The notes: generated by a model from the sequence alone, not told the origin. 64,000 bases of DNA from Plantago ovata (GCA_028274465.1 CM051458.1:23947566-24011565); one strand, 5' to 3'. Shown: positions 43,005 through 56,254, numbered from the stretch's first letter. Made by a program: numbers and translations.

Positions 43005-44292
43005 TTTCAGCAAGTGAGCAGAGTGATTGTGTACAGATAGATAAGCTTGCTGAAAACTAAATGAAGTAAAGTAAATCACACAAACGCTTTTTATAGCGGT
43101 ATCTGAGAGTGGCGTAATCTCTCAACTAATCCACTTTGTCCTTTCTAGGACTAAATCCACTAAGATAAGTTTGAGGTTCCTTACAACACCTATCTAGAGC
43201 GATTCTTCAGAAACCAAAGCACACTTGCTTCGTTTCCAACCTAACTAGAGAACGGAACCTTGTTCTCCACCAAACTTGGGACTTATAATCAGCAACACTG
43301 TGCTTGATTAATTTCCCCCTGAATTTCACGCCTGAAAAAAGGGTGTTTATCAGTTAGACAGGTTTGGGATGAGATGACTTGAGTATAACTTATTCAGCTA
43401 TAACAAGTAATCTAAGAAACAAAACTTTGAATACTTTGCAGTAAACAAGTTTGATTGTTTCTGGTGTCAAGACTTGTTCTTCTTCGAAAGAAAGAACACT
43501 TAACTAATTTCTTAGCCGTGAATGTTCTACTTCTTCACAAGTAGCTTTTGTTTCAAGCTTTAAGTCTTGGAACGGATCAATAGGCAGTAAAGAGTAAGAA
43601 AGATGAGTGTTTAAGCAAAAGTGAGAGTTTGATCACGTTGCTGACACACTTCTACTCTTTGTCGGATGACCTCTATTTATAGTGAATCAAGGGAGCCGTT
43701 TGAATTTTAAATTTTAAGGCTTTGTTCCGTAAGATTTCACTATCTTGCTTTTGTACTTTCAGCAGCGTCCTTCATTTGTCTTCTAGTCTTCATGTTCTTC
43801 GCATGCTTACTTTTGCATTTAATGTTCATCTGAATGAAATTCAAATATGAACGTTGGAGCGCAAATGCAAGTACTTTCAGCAAGAAGGTCACATATGTAT
43901 TTCAGCAAGCGGTCAGTCTCGGTTTCAGCAAGAACAACCTACTCTCTCATATAGATTTTCACTTATGCAAGTTGTTGCTGAAATTTCCACTTTCTGAGAA
44001 ACATGTGCCTTTGTAGATACCATCTTCAGAAATCTTCTTTAGTCTTCAGTCTTCGAATTCTTCAAGTTTCTGAACGGTTCTAGTGCTTCAATAGTTCGTT
44101 TGTAGAAACAAAGTACATCATCAGCTAAACTAAAGCACCTAACTAGTACCTACACTAAGTCTTCAGCAAACGTTCCTCTTTTACAATGTCCTTAATATTC
44201 TAAATTCCTATGGACCTTAAGAGTACTAATTACTAGACTTTTCTTAATTTAGCATGGTTAATTGCTCATCAAAATGTACAAGTTTCCTAACA
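43005..44292 (-). repeat. E 3' LTR, proximal part
   Basis: Continues the LTR from 41400 and ends CCTAACA next to the polypurine tract. TATA box (CTATTTATAG on plus) at 43673-43682. Confidence 0.9.
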
Positions 44293-44543
44293 AATTTCCC
44301 CCTTTTTGATGTTAGCAAACCATGGCTAAATTAATTGTTACCCTTTTAGAAGTTTCTGATGTTGAATAAATTAGTTGAATAATGCAAACATACTTGAATA
44401 ATAAAACAGTAAGCATAAGTAGATTGCATAATCAAAAACCAATAGGAGTCAAATGCTTATTGCTGATAGTTATCTTTCAGTAAGTTTACAAGAAAGTTAA
44501 GAGATAACTACAAAAATCAGCAAACAAAGCTTTTACAAGGGAC
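44293..44543 (-). other. E polypurine tract and 3' UTR
   Basis: 44293-44307 is AATTTCCCCCTTTTT on plus, the E polypurine tract (AAAAAGGGGGAAATT in element sense, identical to F). The remainder is AT-rich 3' UTR homologous to 21582-21830. Confidence 0.85.
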
Positions 44544-47500
44544 TTAAGCTATTCTAGCAGAAGATTTTCTCAGAATCTCCCTTACACTCTTCTCAGCAAG
44601 CGCAGAAAATTCAACACAGTCTTTCTCGTAATCTTCAAGTTGAATGATCCTTGCATTCTTGCAGGCAGTATAATGATGGTTTTCACCATTCATTTCTTTG
44701 TAGTGAAGTACCCACAAGTGCATGCCCCAATTGCTGTCATGGAGAACTTGTGTATCTGAAATTTCCTTGTTGGCATGAATCTTTCTTAACGAGAGAAGAT
44801 CTTCTTCTTGATCCTTGGCACTGAGATAAAAATACTCATAAGGATTCAAGCCATATTTATTCTTCGACTTCTTGGTTAAAGGATCACTATAGTAAGCAAC
44901 ATCAATCGGTTTGATTAAATCAGGCTCTTGCTTCATTAGCTTGCCGATAGAAGTTCTTCTTACTAAGACTTCCAGATTTAGCCATTTTGCAGCAATGTTT
45001 CTTGGGTAGGGAGGAGGATCTCTTTCTTTTCTTTGCACTTTTAATTCAATCCAAGTGTACATTTGATTCAGTACAGCAGTTGGAAAGAAATCATTGACCA
45101 ACAAATCTTCCAGCTTTAAGACCCAGCAACCATGTAGTTTTCTGATCACATTTTGAGTTGTTTGTTCATTGCTTGTCTTTGTGTATTCAATGCCAGAGCC
45201 AATGGCAATGCTGGATAGCCTCTTTTCTTCTTGTCTTTGCCTTCTTCTTCTTGACTTAGCATTTTCTTGATCTCTTGCTGAAGATCTTGAGTCAGGAGAG
45301 AAATGTTTGGAATGGCCAGAAGGAGTTAGGGTTGTAATTGGTCTAGCTCTTAGTGTTTGAGATATTGTTTGGTCATCATCATTATCATCATCTTCATTCA
45401 GATCTTGATGACTCCCTGTGTGACAATATTCCTTGAGTTTCAGCAGATGTTCTTCTCCTTTTCGGATTTGCTGAATTTCTCTCAGAATCTGTTTCAGCTC
45501 GTCTCTTTGAACTTTGCTCTCTTTCAGCAAGAGGTTCTCTGGGAGATGGACTAGGCAGTATCAATGGCGCTTCAGCAGGGGTTTTCTTTGCTCTTGAAGT
45601 TTTCTTTGTTTATCTTTCCCCTTAGACATGGATTGCATCATTGGGTGAATGTGCAGAGAGAAAAATTCATTGCAATTTTCAGCAAGTTTACTTAGGCTAT
45701 TGTACTTAAGAATTATTCCTTGCTGATCAGTAGTCAGCTTGGATAGATCTTCTTTAATACTCACCAAGTTCTCCTCATGTCTGCGCTCATTGTCGACTTT
45801 TTCTTCAATGAAAGTCTGAGCCTTTTTCAATGCAGTTTTAGCCAGTTTGAGTGCTTGACTGACATCTTCTTCATAGCTTTTATGATGTAGACTTATGTCT
45901 TTCTGAGCTATTGTAAGAGAAGTAGTGCGTTTCAGCACAGTAGCCAGTATCTTGCCAATATCAAGAGGACTCTCAGCAAGCAGTGCATCATCCTCTTCTT
46001 GGCATGCTTTGTAAACAGCCATGAGTGCCTTAATTCTGGGAGTAAAATCCTCAACATTAGGGAACGACACTAAAGAGGGAGTAAGTCAATGAACTTTGAT
46101 CTCAGTAGCGAATTGATCATCATTTATCAGCAAACGACTTCTTTCAGCATCTCCTTCATCATGATCAAGAGATGGAGGAGGAATTGTAACCACTGTGGGT
46201 TCAACTTTCTTTGTCAGTTCTTCTTCATTTGCTGAGAAGTTGAAGAGATGTTCTTCGTCATCAGATTCATCAAGGCCAGCAACCTTGGTTCCTAAATCTT
46301 TAGCTTCAATCACTTGTGGTTGAGTGGTTGCTGAGGGCAACTCTTTAGACTCAACAACCGGAGTTTCACTAGCGGTAAGTGGAAGGGAGGGGACTTCCGT
46401 GTTCTTCACTCCTGAAGATTGAGCAGTGTCTAGATTCTGCGTATGCCTAGCATGAATCTGTAGACTGTTTTGAAGTGCTCTTTGATAATGTTCATCCAAA
46501 TCTTCATCATCAAGGTTTGGTTCAGTGACCTTGGCATCGAGTAAAGTTAACTCGGCATCAGAAAGCTTGTTTTTGCCTAATTTCAGTTCAGCATGCTTTC
46601 TGGCGTACTCTTCTTCAGTATCAACAACTTGTTCAGTTGCTTGAGTACTTGTCTCAGCAGGAGCAAGAGTGGATTCTTGATGTTGACTAGGAGTTTGGTC
46701 AGCTTGCTGATTTTCAGTAACTTGATGAGTTACTTGTTCAGCAACCATCTTTTCAGCAGCATTATCAGCAAGTGTCGCGTTTCTCTGATTAGCAGCAATA
46801 TCACTTGCTAGTTACAGAGTATAGTCATCGGGATTATCTACAATGTAGATATCGGGGACTGGGGTAGGAATTTCATTTCCACTGCCTTGTGGTCTTATTT
46901 CAGCAGATGTATCAACGTTGGGTTGATTGTTGAAGGCTTCTGCAAACACTTCAACATTGCTGAAGGCTTCTGCAAACACTTCAACAACATCTACTGGAGG
47001 GGCTTGTGTTTCAGCAACTCCTGGAGCATCATCTGAAAGATCATGGACAATTGGAATGGTCTTACGAGCCATTGTTTTCTTTCTTGGTTAAGTCTTTGTC
47101 CGTTTCTTCTTAGGAATGGGGTCAGCTGATGACGCTGCAGTTTGAGTGTCATCATCAGCTTTCCTCTTTTTCTTCTTAGATTTTTCCCTGGGTGCATTAG
47201 TTTCAGCAACCGCAGTGGCTCTAGCAGCAACATCTGCAGCTGTTGCATTTTCAGCAACGGCTGTTGTACACTTACCTTGTTGATCACCATCTGCATCAGT
47301 TGCATTCATGGACTGATTTTCAGTGTCAGCAACATTTGCAGTTGTTGGATACCTGTCTTGCTGACAATTGCTGACAACATTTGCAGTTGTTGCCTTCTTT
47401 GACTTCTTGTCAGCAAGCTTAGGTCCATTCTGCTTGTAGAAGGCTCTTCCCGCATTGCATACTGATTTCTTAATCGGCAATTGGTTTCTCAGCTGAATCC

Positions 47501-48383
47501 TGAATTGTTCAAGAATATAGCATATTTTCAGTCCATACATTACTGGGAAGGTAGGTGAGACTGTGTTGTCTTCAACCTTTACCTTGAACTTAGTAACACA
47601 ATCAACAAGTCTGTTGAAAATGTACTTAGCCCAGTTGAGCTCTGTTCTGTTCTCATGGATATGCATCAGCAATGGCCACCTTCTCAAGCCAACTTGGTAT
47701 ATTCCTCCAACTTGGGAGTCTAAGACTTTGATTAGTAGCAGAGCTACTAGACCAAGTGAATGGCAGAGATGCTTTCTTTTTACGTGCTTTGAAGTCCAAG
47801 TCACGGGAGCAATCTCTCCTTTCTTCATCTTTTCATTTCTAACATCACTGTAGAAGGCTTCTATTTCTTCATCAGTGACAGTGATGTCATCTTCAGTTCC
47901 AGTAGTTGGAATCTGAAAGATGTTGTCTAAATCGATCCATTTCAGGATGATTTGCACACCTTGAACTGTGGTAGAAATCACTTTTTCAGTGACTCCTTGT
48001 CCATCAGTAAGAGTTTGGAGTTCTGCATTATTGTAGAATTCCATAGCATCTAACATACTCACTTTCTTTGGGCGAGCAGTTATGAAGAAAAGAAGGCCTT
48101 GTTGATTTATCAAATTTAGCGCCTCTTCATTTTCTTCATCTAATTCTTGTTCATAGAAGTATCTTATATACTTCTCCTTGGCGAATCCGCCCCATTGCAT
48201 CATTTGTTCACACTTCGCAGTGTCAAGATATGCAGCCGGCATGGGTCTCTCTGTTATTCGGTCGTTTTTCAACATAATTTTCACTGTGTTGGTTGTCGGA
48301 GTTTCAACCGGAGTAGTGCTTTTCCCAGCACTATCAGCTTTGGATGATTTTGAGGTCTTAGAGGACTGTCTCTTTGGAGACAT
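44544..48383 (-). pseudogene. E ORF3, shorter form of the F third ORF
   Basis: Starts at 48383 (MSPKRQSSKTSKSS) with the same ordered N-terminal domain (MMQWGGFAKEKYIRYFYEQ) and NLS-like run (KKKKRKADDD). Breaks occur at 47088, 46812 and 46085, with further open pieces 46070-45561 and 45530-44544 (GMHLWVLHYKEMN). Compared with F it lacks about 1.4 kb corresponding to roughly 17770-19180, the part that contains the three intron-like segments, and has one 66-bp unit instead of three. Function unknown. Confidence 0.75.
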
Positions 48384-48954
48384 TTCTTACATAGCAGGAG
48401 GAATGTAGGAAAAAGATTAACTTGCTTTTTGACCGGAGGTACAGTGAATTCAGGGTACAGGCTATAAAATTTGCAGAGAAAGGAAATGTGAGTTAAAGAA
48501 TTTTTTCTTTCTCTAACTCTTTGTTTATATAGTATCTCTGTTGTGCAAGAAGCTCAACGGTTTTGAGTTCTCATCAAGGGTAAAACAGAGATTCAACTGC
48601 GTTAGTGGAGCCTTTGCATTAAATGCGTAGTGGTCCACTAACAAAAACCGTCAGAGCACACTTTCTCTTTGTGATATTTACCGTTAGATAAAAAACTACT
48701 TTAAATCAATGGCCATGATTGTATTTCATGTCATGATTAACAACGAGTTTATCTGTCCCACGATTAAAGTCACAAATTGATTTTACCTTGATTCACGGGA
48801 TTTGATCCTTTTTACCACAACGCTAATTGCTTGCTGAAGTAAATGAGAATCTTTTCAGCGATTTTGGACAATATTGACTTTGGAACTTACCTTTTTAGGT
48901 AACAAGCCTTGTATTTGTTGAAAGTTCCCCCTTAATCAAATATCTCATACTTCT
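48384..48954 (-). promoter_or_regulatory. E spacer upstream of ORF3 with conserved TATA
   Basis: No ORF. On the minus strand TATATAAAC (48529-48537) precedes a pyrimidine-rich leader and the ORF3 ATG, matching 15980-16121 in F. GTTAGTGGAGCC-type sequence at ~48600-48640 is the counterpart of 15874-15910. Confidence 0.5.
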
Positions 48955-48972
48955 TTAAGTTAAAAGATATTT

Positions 48973-49334
48973 CTGAGTTCCCGTCTCAGCAAATTCTTTT
49001 TTATATTGAGATATCCTTTGGTAAAATCCGAGAAGTATTCTTGCTCTTTGCTGAGTTCCCGTCTCAGGTTTTTCCTTGGATACTTGAATACCTGTTTCAG
49101 TATTTTTGATTGTCTGAATGCCCGTTTCAGCAATCCTTAAAGTTTTTCTCTTACTGGGTGCCCGTCTCAGCAAGTGATCAAGTTTCCTAACAAATACCCA
49201 TTTTGAAGGAATTACTTGTTGAATGCCTGTTTCAGCAATCATGTAGTGAACTATCATTTCTTTTAGAGGAAATCAGTGGAAGGAGCTTTATACATGTAAG
49301 CATACTTTGGCTTGCTGAATGCTTGTTTCAGCAA
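48973..49334 (-). other. Hairpin array of E
   Basis: Counterpart of 15234-15590. Seven units with 7-base loops. Examples on plus: CTGAG/CTCAG at 48973-48989, CTGAG/CTCAG at 49051-49067, CTGAA/TTCAG at 49114-49130, TTGCTGAA/TTCAGCAA at 49312-49334. The unit at 48973 pairs through G-C where F's counterpart pairs through T-A. Confidence 0.75.
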
Positions 49335-49354
49335 TCTGCCAATTGTATCTCTTA

Positions 49355-51587
49355 CTATTGAGTTAGTTCAATCAATCCAAGGTTATACCTTAGCATTGCG
49401 AATCTATTATATGGTAGGGGCTTGGTAAAGATGTCAGCAAGTTGATCATCGGTACCTACTTTCACAACCTCAATGTCTCCTTTTTCCACATGATCTCTAA
49501 TGAAATGATGTCTAATATCAATGTGCTTTGTCCTTGAGTGGAACTTAGGATTTTGTGTGACAGCAATAGCACTTGTATTATCACAAAAGATTGGTGTTTT
49601 ATTTGCAGAAATACCATAATCTCTTAATTGTTGCTGAATCTATAGGATTTGAGTTGTGCAACATCCAGCCGCAATGTACTCAGATTCAGTAGAAGAATTG
49701 GCAACACAGGTTTGCTTCTTGCTGAACCATGATATTAATCTAGTACCTAGAAACTGACAAGTTCCAGAAGTACTTTTTCTATCAAGAGTTGATCCTCCAT
49801 GATCAGCATCAGAATAACCAACCAATTCTAGTCCAGAATCTTTAGGATACCATAATCCAACATTGACTGTACCTTTGACATATTTCAGTATCTTAAGTGC
49901 TTTTTTGTAGTGTGATTCTCTTGGATCAGATTGGAATCTTGCACACACACAAACAACATACTGAATGTCAGGTCTACTTGCTGTTAAATACAACAAGGAA
50001 CCAATGAGCTTCCTATACTTGTGTTCTTCAACACACTTATCTTCTTTAGTATAGCCCAATTTGGTACCAACACTCATAGGGATCTTTTCAGGTTTTTCTT
50101 CCTCTTTGATCCTAAACTTTATGAGCATTTCCTTTGCATACTTTGCTTGATTTATGAATATTCCATCCTTGAGTTGCTTGACTTGCAATCCTAGGAAATA
50201 ATTCAATTTACCCATCATATTCATTTCAAACTTGTTTGTCATGAGTTTGGCAAAATCATCACAAAGTTGCTTGTCCTTAGATCCAAATATTATGTCATCC
50301 ACATAAATCTGAACTAAGAGTATTTTACCATCATGGTTCATGGTAAACAAAGTTTCGTCAACTTCACCTTTCTTGAAACCATTATCCAGCAAGAACTTAG
50401 ATAAGGTATCATACCAAGCTCTTGGTGCTTGCTTCAGACCATATACAACTTTCTGAAGCTTGTATACCATCTTTGTTTCTGAGGGGAGTTCAAAGCCAGG
50501 AGGTTGTTCCAAATAGACTTCTTCAGCAAGTTCACCATTTAAGAATGCACTTTTAACATCCATTTGATAAACAATGAAGTCATTGTGAGCAGCAAAGGCC
50601 AAGAAAAGTCTATTTGCATCCAATCTCGCAACTGGTACATAAGACTCATCATAGTCCAATCCTTCAGTCTGACAGTAACCTTGAACAACTAAACGTGCTT
50701 TATTCGTTGTTACTTCACCAGACTCACTCAGCTTGTTTCTGAACATCCACTTTGTACCAATTGCTTTCTTGCCTTCAGCAAGGGGTACAAGTTTCCAGAC
50801 TTTGTTCCTTTCAAATTGATCTAGTTCTTCTTGCATTGCCTTGATCCATTCAGAATGCTTTAAAGCTTCTTCTTTTGTCTTGGGTTCAATCTCTGAAACA
50901 AAGCAAGAGAATAAAGCTTCTACTTCTACGACATTTGCTTCTTCAGCAAGTCCATGAGTAGAAGATACTTTGGATCTAGTCACTTGGCGTTTGTCAATAT
51001 CACCAATCATATCCGTAGAGGGATGATCTCTAATCCATTTATTAACAGGTTTTCTGCTATTTGGATCTGGATAAGTTTGCTCATCAACATGTGACTCTTC
51101 AGTATGTATTTGCTCAGTACTACTAGTATTTTGTTGTGTCTCTGCTGAGATTGGTTTATCAGCAACTGCTTGTTCAGCATTGCTAGATTGTGGTAACTCG
51201 TCAGCAGGCACAGGAAGTTGCATTGTTTCAGCAACATCCGGAGCAACTGCGTCTTTTGCTGGAAGTTATTTGTCATGAACTATATTTATCTTGTCATGAC
51301 TCGGGGGAGGAGAGTCATTGTCAGAATCATCATTTAGTTCAATTGACTTGACTTGCCTAGCATCAGATTCAGTTCTTTGCTCGTGTATGAGTAGCTTCTT
51401 CATACAATCTGATAGTTCTTCTTCAGCAGGCACTCCTTGTGACTTTTCATAGAATACAACATGCACTGATTCTTCGATCTTTTGTGCCTTTTTGTTTTGA
51501 ACTCTATAAGCTTTACTATGCAAGGAGTAACCAAGAAATATCGCTTCGTCTGCCTTTGGTTGAAATGTTCTTAGGTATTCTCTACCA
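49355..51587 (-). pseudogene. E pol: end of integrase, RT, RNase H
   Basis: Minus strand, fused at 51587 to LTR sequence inside the segment after integrase ([20 protein letters not shown]). RT is intact over its motifs ([21 protein letters not shown]) and RNase H follows (YSDADHGG, STESEYIAAG). TAA near 51268, TAG at 49640 (a Trp codon in F) and the missing front make it non-functional. The true end is at 49355. Sequence is otherwise close to F. Confidence 0.9.
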
Positions 51588-52501
51588 TTGAGTATAACTT
51601 ATTCAGCTATAACAAGTAATCTAAGAAACAAAACTTTGAATACTTTGCAGTAAACAAGTTATGTTTTTTCTGGTATTAAGACTTGTTCTTGTTCGACAGA
51701 AAGAACACTTAACTAATTTCTTAGCCGTGAATGTTCTACTTCTTCACAAGTAGCTTTTGTTTCAAGCTTTAAGTCCTGGAGCGGATCAATAGGCAGTAAA
51801 GAGTAAGAAAGATGAGTGTTTAAGAACAAGTGAGAGTTTGATCACGTTGTTGACACACTTCTACTCTTTGTCGGATGACCTCTATTTATAGTGAATCAAG
51901 GGAGCCGTTTGAATTTCAAATTCTAAGGTTTTGTTTCTTAAGATGTCACTATCTTGCTTTTGTACTTTCAGCAGCGTCCTTCATTTGTCTTCTAGTCTTC
52001 ATGTTCTTCGCATGCTTACTTTTGCATTTAATGTTCATCTGAATGGAATTCAAATATGAACGTTGGAGCGCAAATGCAAGTACTTTCAGCAAGAAGGTCA
52101 CATATGTATTTCAGCAAGCGGTCAGTCTCAGTTTCAGCAAGCACAACCTACTCTGTCATATAGATTTTAACTTATGCAAGTTGTTGCTTAAATTTCCACT
52201 TTCTGAGCAACATGTGCCTTTGTAGATACCATCTTCAGAAATCTTCTTTAGTCTTCAGTCTTCGAATTCTTCAAATTTCTATATGGTTCTAGTGCTTCAA
52301 TAGTTCGTTTGTAGAAACAAAGTACATCATCAGCTAAACTAAAGCACCTAACTAGTACGTACACTAAGTCTTCAGCAAACGTTTCTCTTTTACAATGTCC
52401 TTAAAATTCTAAATTCCTATGGACCTTAAGAGTACTAGTTACTGGGCTTTCCTTAATTTAGCATGGTTAATTGCTCACCAAAATTTACAAGTTTCCTAAC
52501 A
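51588..52501 (-). repeat. E 5' LTR, truncated
   Basis: Ends CCTAACA at 52501 and matches the corresponding part of 43005-44292 until TTGAGTATAACTT, where pol begins. TATA box (CTATTTATA) at 51892-51900. Confidence 0.9.
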
Positions 52502-54418
52502 GATTCTTATAATTGGATTTTAAGAAAGGGGAAATTAAATCAAAAAATGTTTTTTTTTGGGAGAAGATGAACAGTGCCCGCGGCACTATTCATCCGCCAT
52601 GGATGGAGATGGAAAGAGCTTCGAGCTCCTCTCGTTTTTCATATAAACCTAGGGGTTTTATATATGGTTCTTCTCCAGTTTTTGTCCTCTTCCACCTCAT
52701 GCAATCAAAATTGAATTTAGAGATTCGTAAATAAGGTTTTCGCTTAGGGTTCATGGAATTTGAAAACTCCATTAATGGGTTTCTTCAAGCCTTTCATCCT
52801 TGAGTTCAAACCAAATCAAAATTGGGTGTAACAGACTCGTACAAACTTGGAGAATACAAGCAAGCAAGAATCGGGTCGAACGGAATCGACTGGGTCGGTT
52901 CCGATCAACCCGATCGGTTTAAAAAATAAAAAAATTCATTTTCAATTTTTGAACGAATTTAAAGGCTTGCGAATATGTTTAGGATGGAATGTGATGTTTA
53001 GAACATGATTATGGACCTTAGATTTGAGTTGAGATGAAGATTGAAGGTTTTGGAAACTTTTCTTAGTTACAGGGACTTGATTGAAAAATTTCAGAAAATA
53101 TGTGGGTCTCTGATGAGCAAGAAGGAAGACTTCAGGGACTTGTTCTCTAATTTGACAGTTTCTGTCTTATTGGGGCTCAAGCCCTTGAACTTCTGTGTAT
53201 TGCGAATTGACCCCAGAATTTGCTGAATGTTTTCAAACTGACCCAGAAACTTAATATCAACTTTCTGCGAATTATAAAGAGGTCCCTGGAGTTTTAGAAA
53301 CTTGTTATTTAATTTATAAATGGTTTATAAATTATATTTAAACCCTATTAATACTTTTGGAAAGTGATTAAAATGTTTAGAGACATAAATATAAGTTTAC
53401 AATATTTAGTAACATGTTTATTGGTTTATAAATTGTTTATAAACTATATTTGAATAATAATATATTACTTTAGAAGATTATATTATTATTAAAACTTGTT
53501 TTAAATATTTTCGAAATTCTTGGAGAATTTATAAATTAGATTTATGACTTACATATAATGATAATAATCCACAACAACTACTTATATGTTCCAACTTGGT
53601 TGTATCACATGTGTTGAATATCTATATGAGCAATTTAATTATTTAAATATTGTATTTAAATATTGTTAGTCCGCATTTATTGTATGGGTAGGCGGAACTC
53701 ATTAGTTTCCGGACCGCATGTGTCATATGCATGGGTAGGCGGTACCCATTACTTGCTAGTCCGCAATTGATATGTATGAGTAGGGGGCACTCATTACTTG
53801 TTGGACCGCATTGCATGAGCCTTGGGTAGGCGGCACCCATTATGTGATGCATGTTAGGGATCTTGGTCAAGCGATTACATACCCCATTTAAATGTTCCCC
53901 AACCAATTTAAGTCTCAATTAAATCGCATGATGTCACCCATCATAATTGAAGGTTAAATGGACTTACTAATCTCATGGGTAATATGCACCGTAGTGCTTA
54001 CTCTGTTTTCCATAAGAAAGTTGCCTTCATAGGACCATTGTTGGTGCCGTGTGATGGTTATGACTTACTTGAATTATGTCGAGTCGCCATAGCGTCAGGC
54101 ATAATTTGAGGACATCGATCAAAATAGTTCTGATCAACCAAGAGTTGTATTGTACAATTGGTTTGGAGACCTACCTGTTTGGTTATTATAGTGATCAGCC
54201 ATAGCTGGGGCTATAATGGTGCAAGCATGGATCTTGGCTCACTACAACTATTGTAAAATAATGGTTCGTACTCTCTAAAGGGATCAGGAGTATGTGAAAA
54301 TAGTGAGAACTGAATAAAGCTAAAGTCCAAGTTTATTTAGTCGCTGATAGTGATCGTAGAAATTAATTTTTGAGTTTTAATTTCAGTTTTATTTATTTAC
54401 TTCTCTAGGTCTGAAAAG
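52502..54418 (+). other. I leader, with a fourfold ~50-bp repeat
   Basis: Non-coding, apart from short unsupported ORFs. At 53670-53850 four units of 45-50 bp begin G(T/A)CCGCA and contain (T/G)(G/A)(G/A)GTAGG(C/G)GG(A/T/C)(A)C(T/C)CATTA. Spacers differ. It is not CRISPR-like. Typical of long copia leaders. Confidence 0.6.
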
Positions 54419-56254
54419 ATGGCCAATTTATCCATAAGAATGATCTTGGAGAAATGCACTCTTACTGGTCCAAACTTTATGGATTGGATCCGTAACATTC
54501 ATTTCGTGCTTAGGCAAGAGAAAATTGAGTACGTCTTGGACGAGCCAATCCCCACTCCTCCTACTATTGCTGCTGAGCTTGCTAAGTTTGACAAAGCTGC
54601 TCACCAGAAGCACAAAGATGATGCTGCTAATGCACAGTGTGTTATGCTAGCTGCAATGACTATGGAGCTGCAAAGGCAACATGAAAACATGATGCCATAT
54701 GAAATGCTCGAGCACCTCAAAAGCCTCTTTGGAACTGTTTCTAAGAGTGTTGAATTTGATCTTCTTAGAGAAATATTTAAAATGAGGATGTTTGAAGGAG
54801 GGAATGTATCTGAACACGTGCTCAAGATGATTGGACTCATTGAGAAACTGGCAACTGCTGGAATCAAATTTGAGAACCGTGTTTGAGTCATCATCATCCG
54901 TCAATCATTGTCGGATTCATATTGCACATTCATCATGAATTACAATACGAATGCCAAAGATGCTACACTGCCTGAAGTCCATAATATGCTTAAGACCTAT
55001 GAACAAGCACAACCTAAGAGGAAGTCAGTTATGCTGGTTGGATCATCTGCGAAGGCTCACCCTAAGGGCTATGGCTCAAAGGGTAAGGCTAAGCAAAACA
55101 AGAAGCCAAAGGTTGGACCTAAGTCTAAGGTTTTTAAGCGTAAGGCTGGAAATCAGAAGAAGGTGGTGAATATGGAGAAGGAGACGTGTCTTTACTTCAA
55201 GCAGAAAGGACACTGGAAGAGAGACTGCCCGAAGGCAATTGCTAATCGAGTTGTGACGACGCATGGTGCATCTGGCTCCCATCAAGGTATGTTTGTCATT
55301 GAGATAAATATGTCTACACAAAACTCGAATAGTTGGGTATTGGATACTGCTTGTGGCTCACACATTTGTAACAATTTGCAGGGGCTCATTGATAGCCGAC
55401 AGGTTAGACCAAGGGAAATTGATCTATGCGTAGGAAATGGATCGTCCGTTTCCGCCCTACGTGTTGGAACTTATAGATTAAATTTACCCTCGGGTTTTGT
55501 TTCAGAATTGAATAATTATTATTTCGTTCCTTCAATTGTAAGAAACATTATTTCCATTCCGATGTTAGACAATGAAGGGTTTTCCTTCCATTTTGCCAAT
55601 AATAATTGTTTTTTCGCATAATGGTATTGATATTGGAAATGCTCCTCTTATGAATGGTTTGTACTTACTTGAATGTGAACATAATTTATTTCATATACAA
55701 AACAAACGACCAAAACTTAATAATCCAAGAAACACCACTTACATGTGGCATTGTAGACTTGGTCACATTAATGAGACACGAATTGCAAGACTAAGAAAGT
55801 TAGACTATTTAGCACCATTTGATTTTGAATCATATGGGAACTGTGAATCATGTCTCAAAGGTAAAATGATCAAGAAACCTTTTTCCGGAAAAGTTACTCG
55901 TGCTAAACAAGTACTTGAGTTAGTTCACTCTGATGCATGTGGACCTTTTAAAACTGAAGCTAGGGGTGAGTATTCTTACTTCATAACCTTTACCGATGAT
56001 TTCTCTAGATTTTGCTATGTGTATCTTATGAAACACAAATCTGAAGCTTTTGAGAAATTCAAAGAGTATAAGGTTGAAGTAGAGAAACAACTTGAAAGAA
56101 GTATTAAGACTCTTCGATCAGAACGAGGAGGAGAATACTTAAGTAAGGAATTTTTGGATTACTTGAAGTTTAATGAAATTAAATCACAATGGACTCCACC
56201 AGGAACACCACAAATGAATGGTGTTTCTGAGAGGAGAAATCGAACTTTGTTAGA
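54419..56254 (+). pseudogene. I gag-protease-integrase, cut by B
   Basis: ATG at 54419. Residues 1-155 are a UBN2-type gag (ILEKCTLTGPNFMDW). One TGA (54884-54886) interrupts, and the same frame continues at 54887. A zinc knuckle (CLYFKQKGHWKRDC) is followed by protease with LDTACGSHIC. A +1 shift near 55600 leads to pre-integrase HCRLGH with CESC and integrase (VHSDACG, RSERGGEY, NGVSERRNRTLLD). It stops at 56254 where B inserted, just after the catalytic Glu. RT and RNase H would lie beyond B, outside the window. Confidence 0.88.
56250..56254. repeat. Expected left target copy of B (TTAGA)
   Basis: Five bases before the TG of B's LTR. Its partner would lie beyond the window. Confidence 0.6.

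Larger units (their letters stand above)
41167..52501 (-). mobile_element. Element E: Sirevirus-like copia, minus strand, same family as F
   Basis: Reading on the minus strand: partial 5' LTR (52501-51588), direct fusion to the last part of integrase, then RT and RNase H, hairpin array, third ORF, polypurine tract and 3' LTR (44292-43005 plus 41400-41167). Target copies GATTT (41162-41166) and GATTC (52502-52506) differ by one base. Gag, protease, most of integrase and the 3' part of the 5' LTR are deleted. Solo LTR J sits in its 3' LTR. Several nonsense codons make it dead. Confidence 0.9.
39131..56254 (+). mobile_element. Element I: TNT1-like copia retrotransposon, interrupted by E and cut by B
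   Basis: 5' LTR, tRNA-iMet primer site, a long leader, then gag, protease and part of integrase before B interrupts it at 56255. The leader is split at 41167 by element E: GATTT precedes E and GATTC follows it. The gag type (UBN2-like) and the LTR fit the TNT1/Tork group. That 52502-56254 belongs to I rather than to another copy is inferred from orientation, the E target duplication and the absence of another LTR between. Confidence 0.78.

Noticed and set aside
53670..53850. Regularly spaced repeats that could suggest CRISPR
   Set aside because: Four units, imperfect, inside a plant retrotransposon leader; no cas genes, eukaryotic context.
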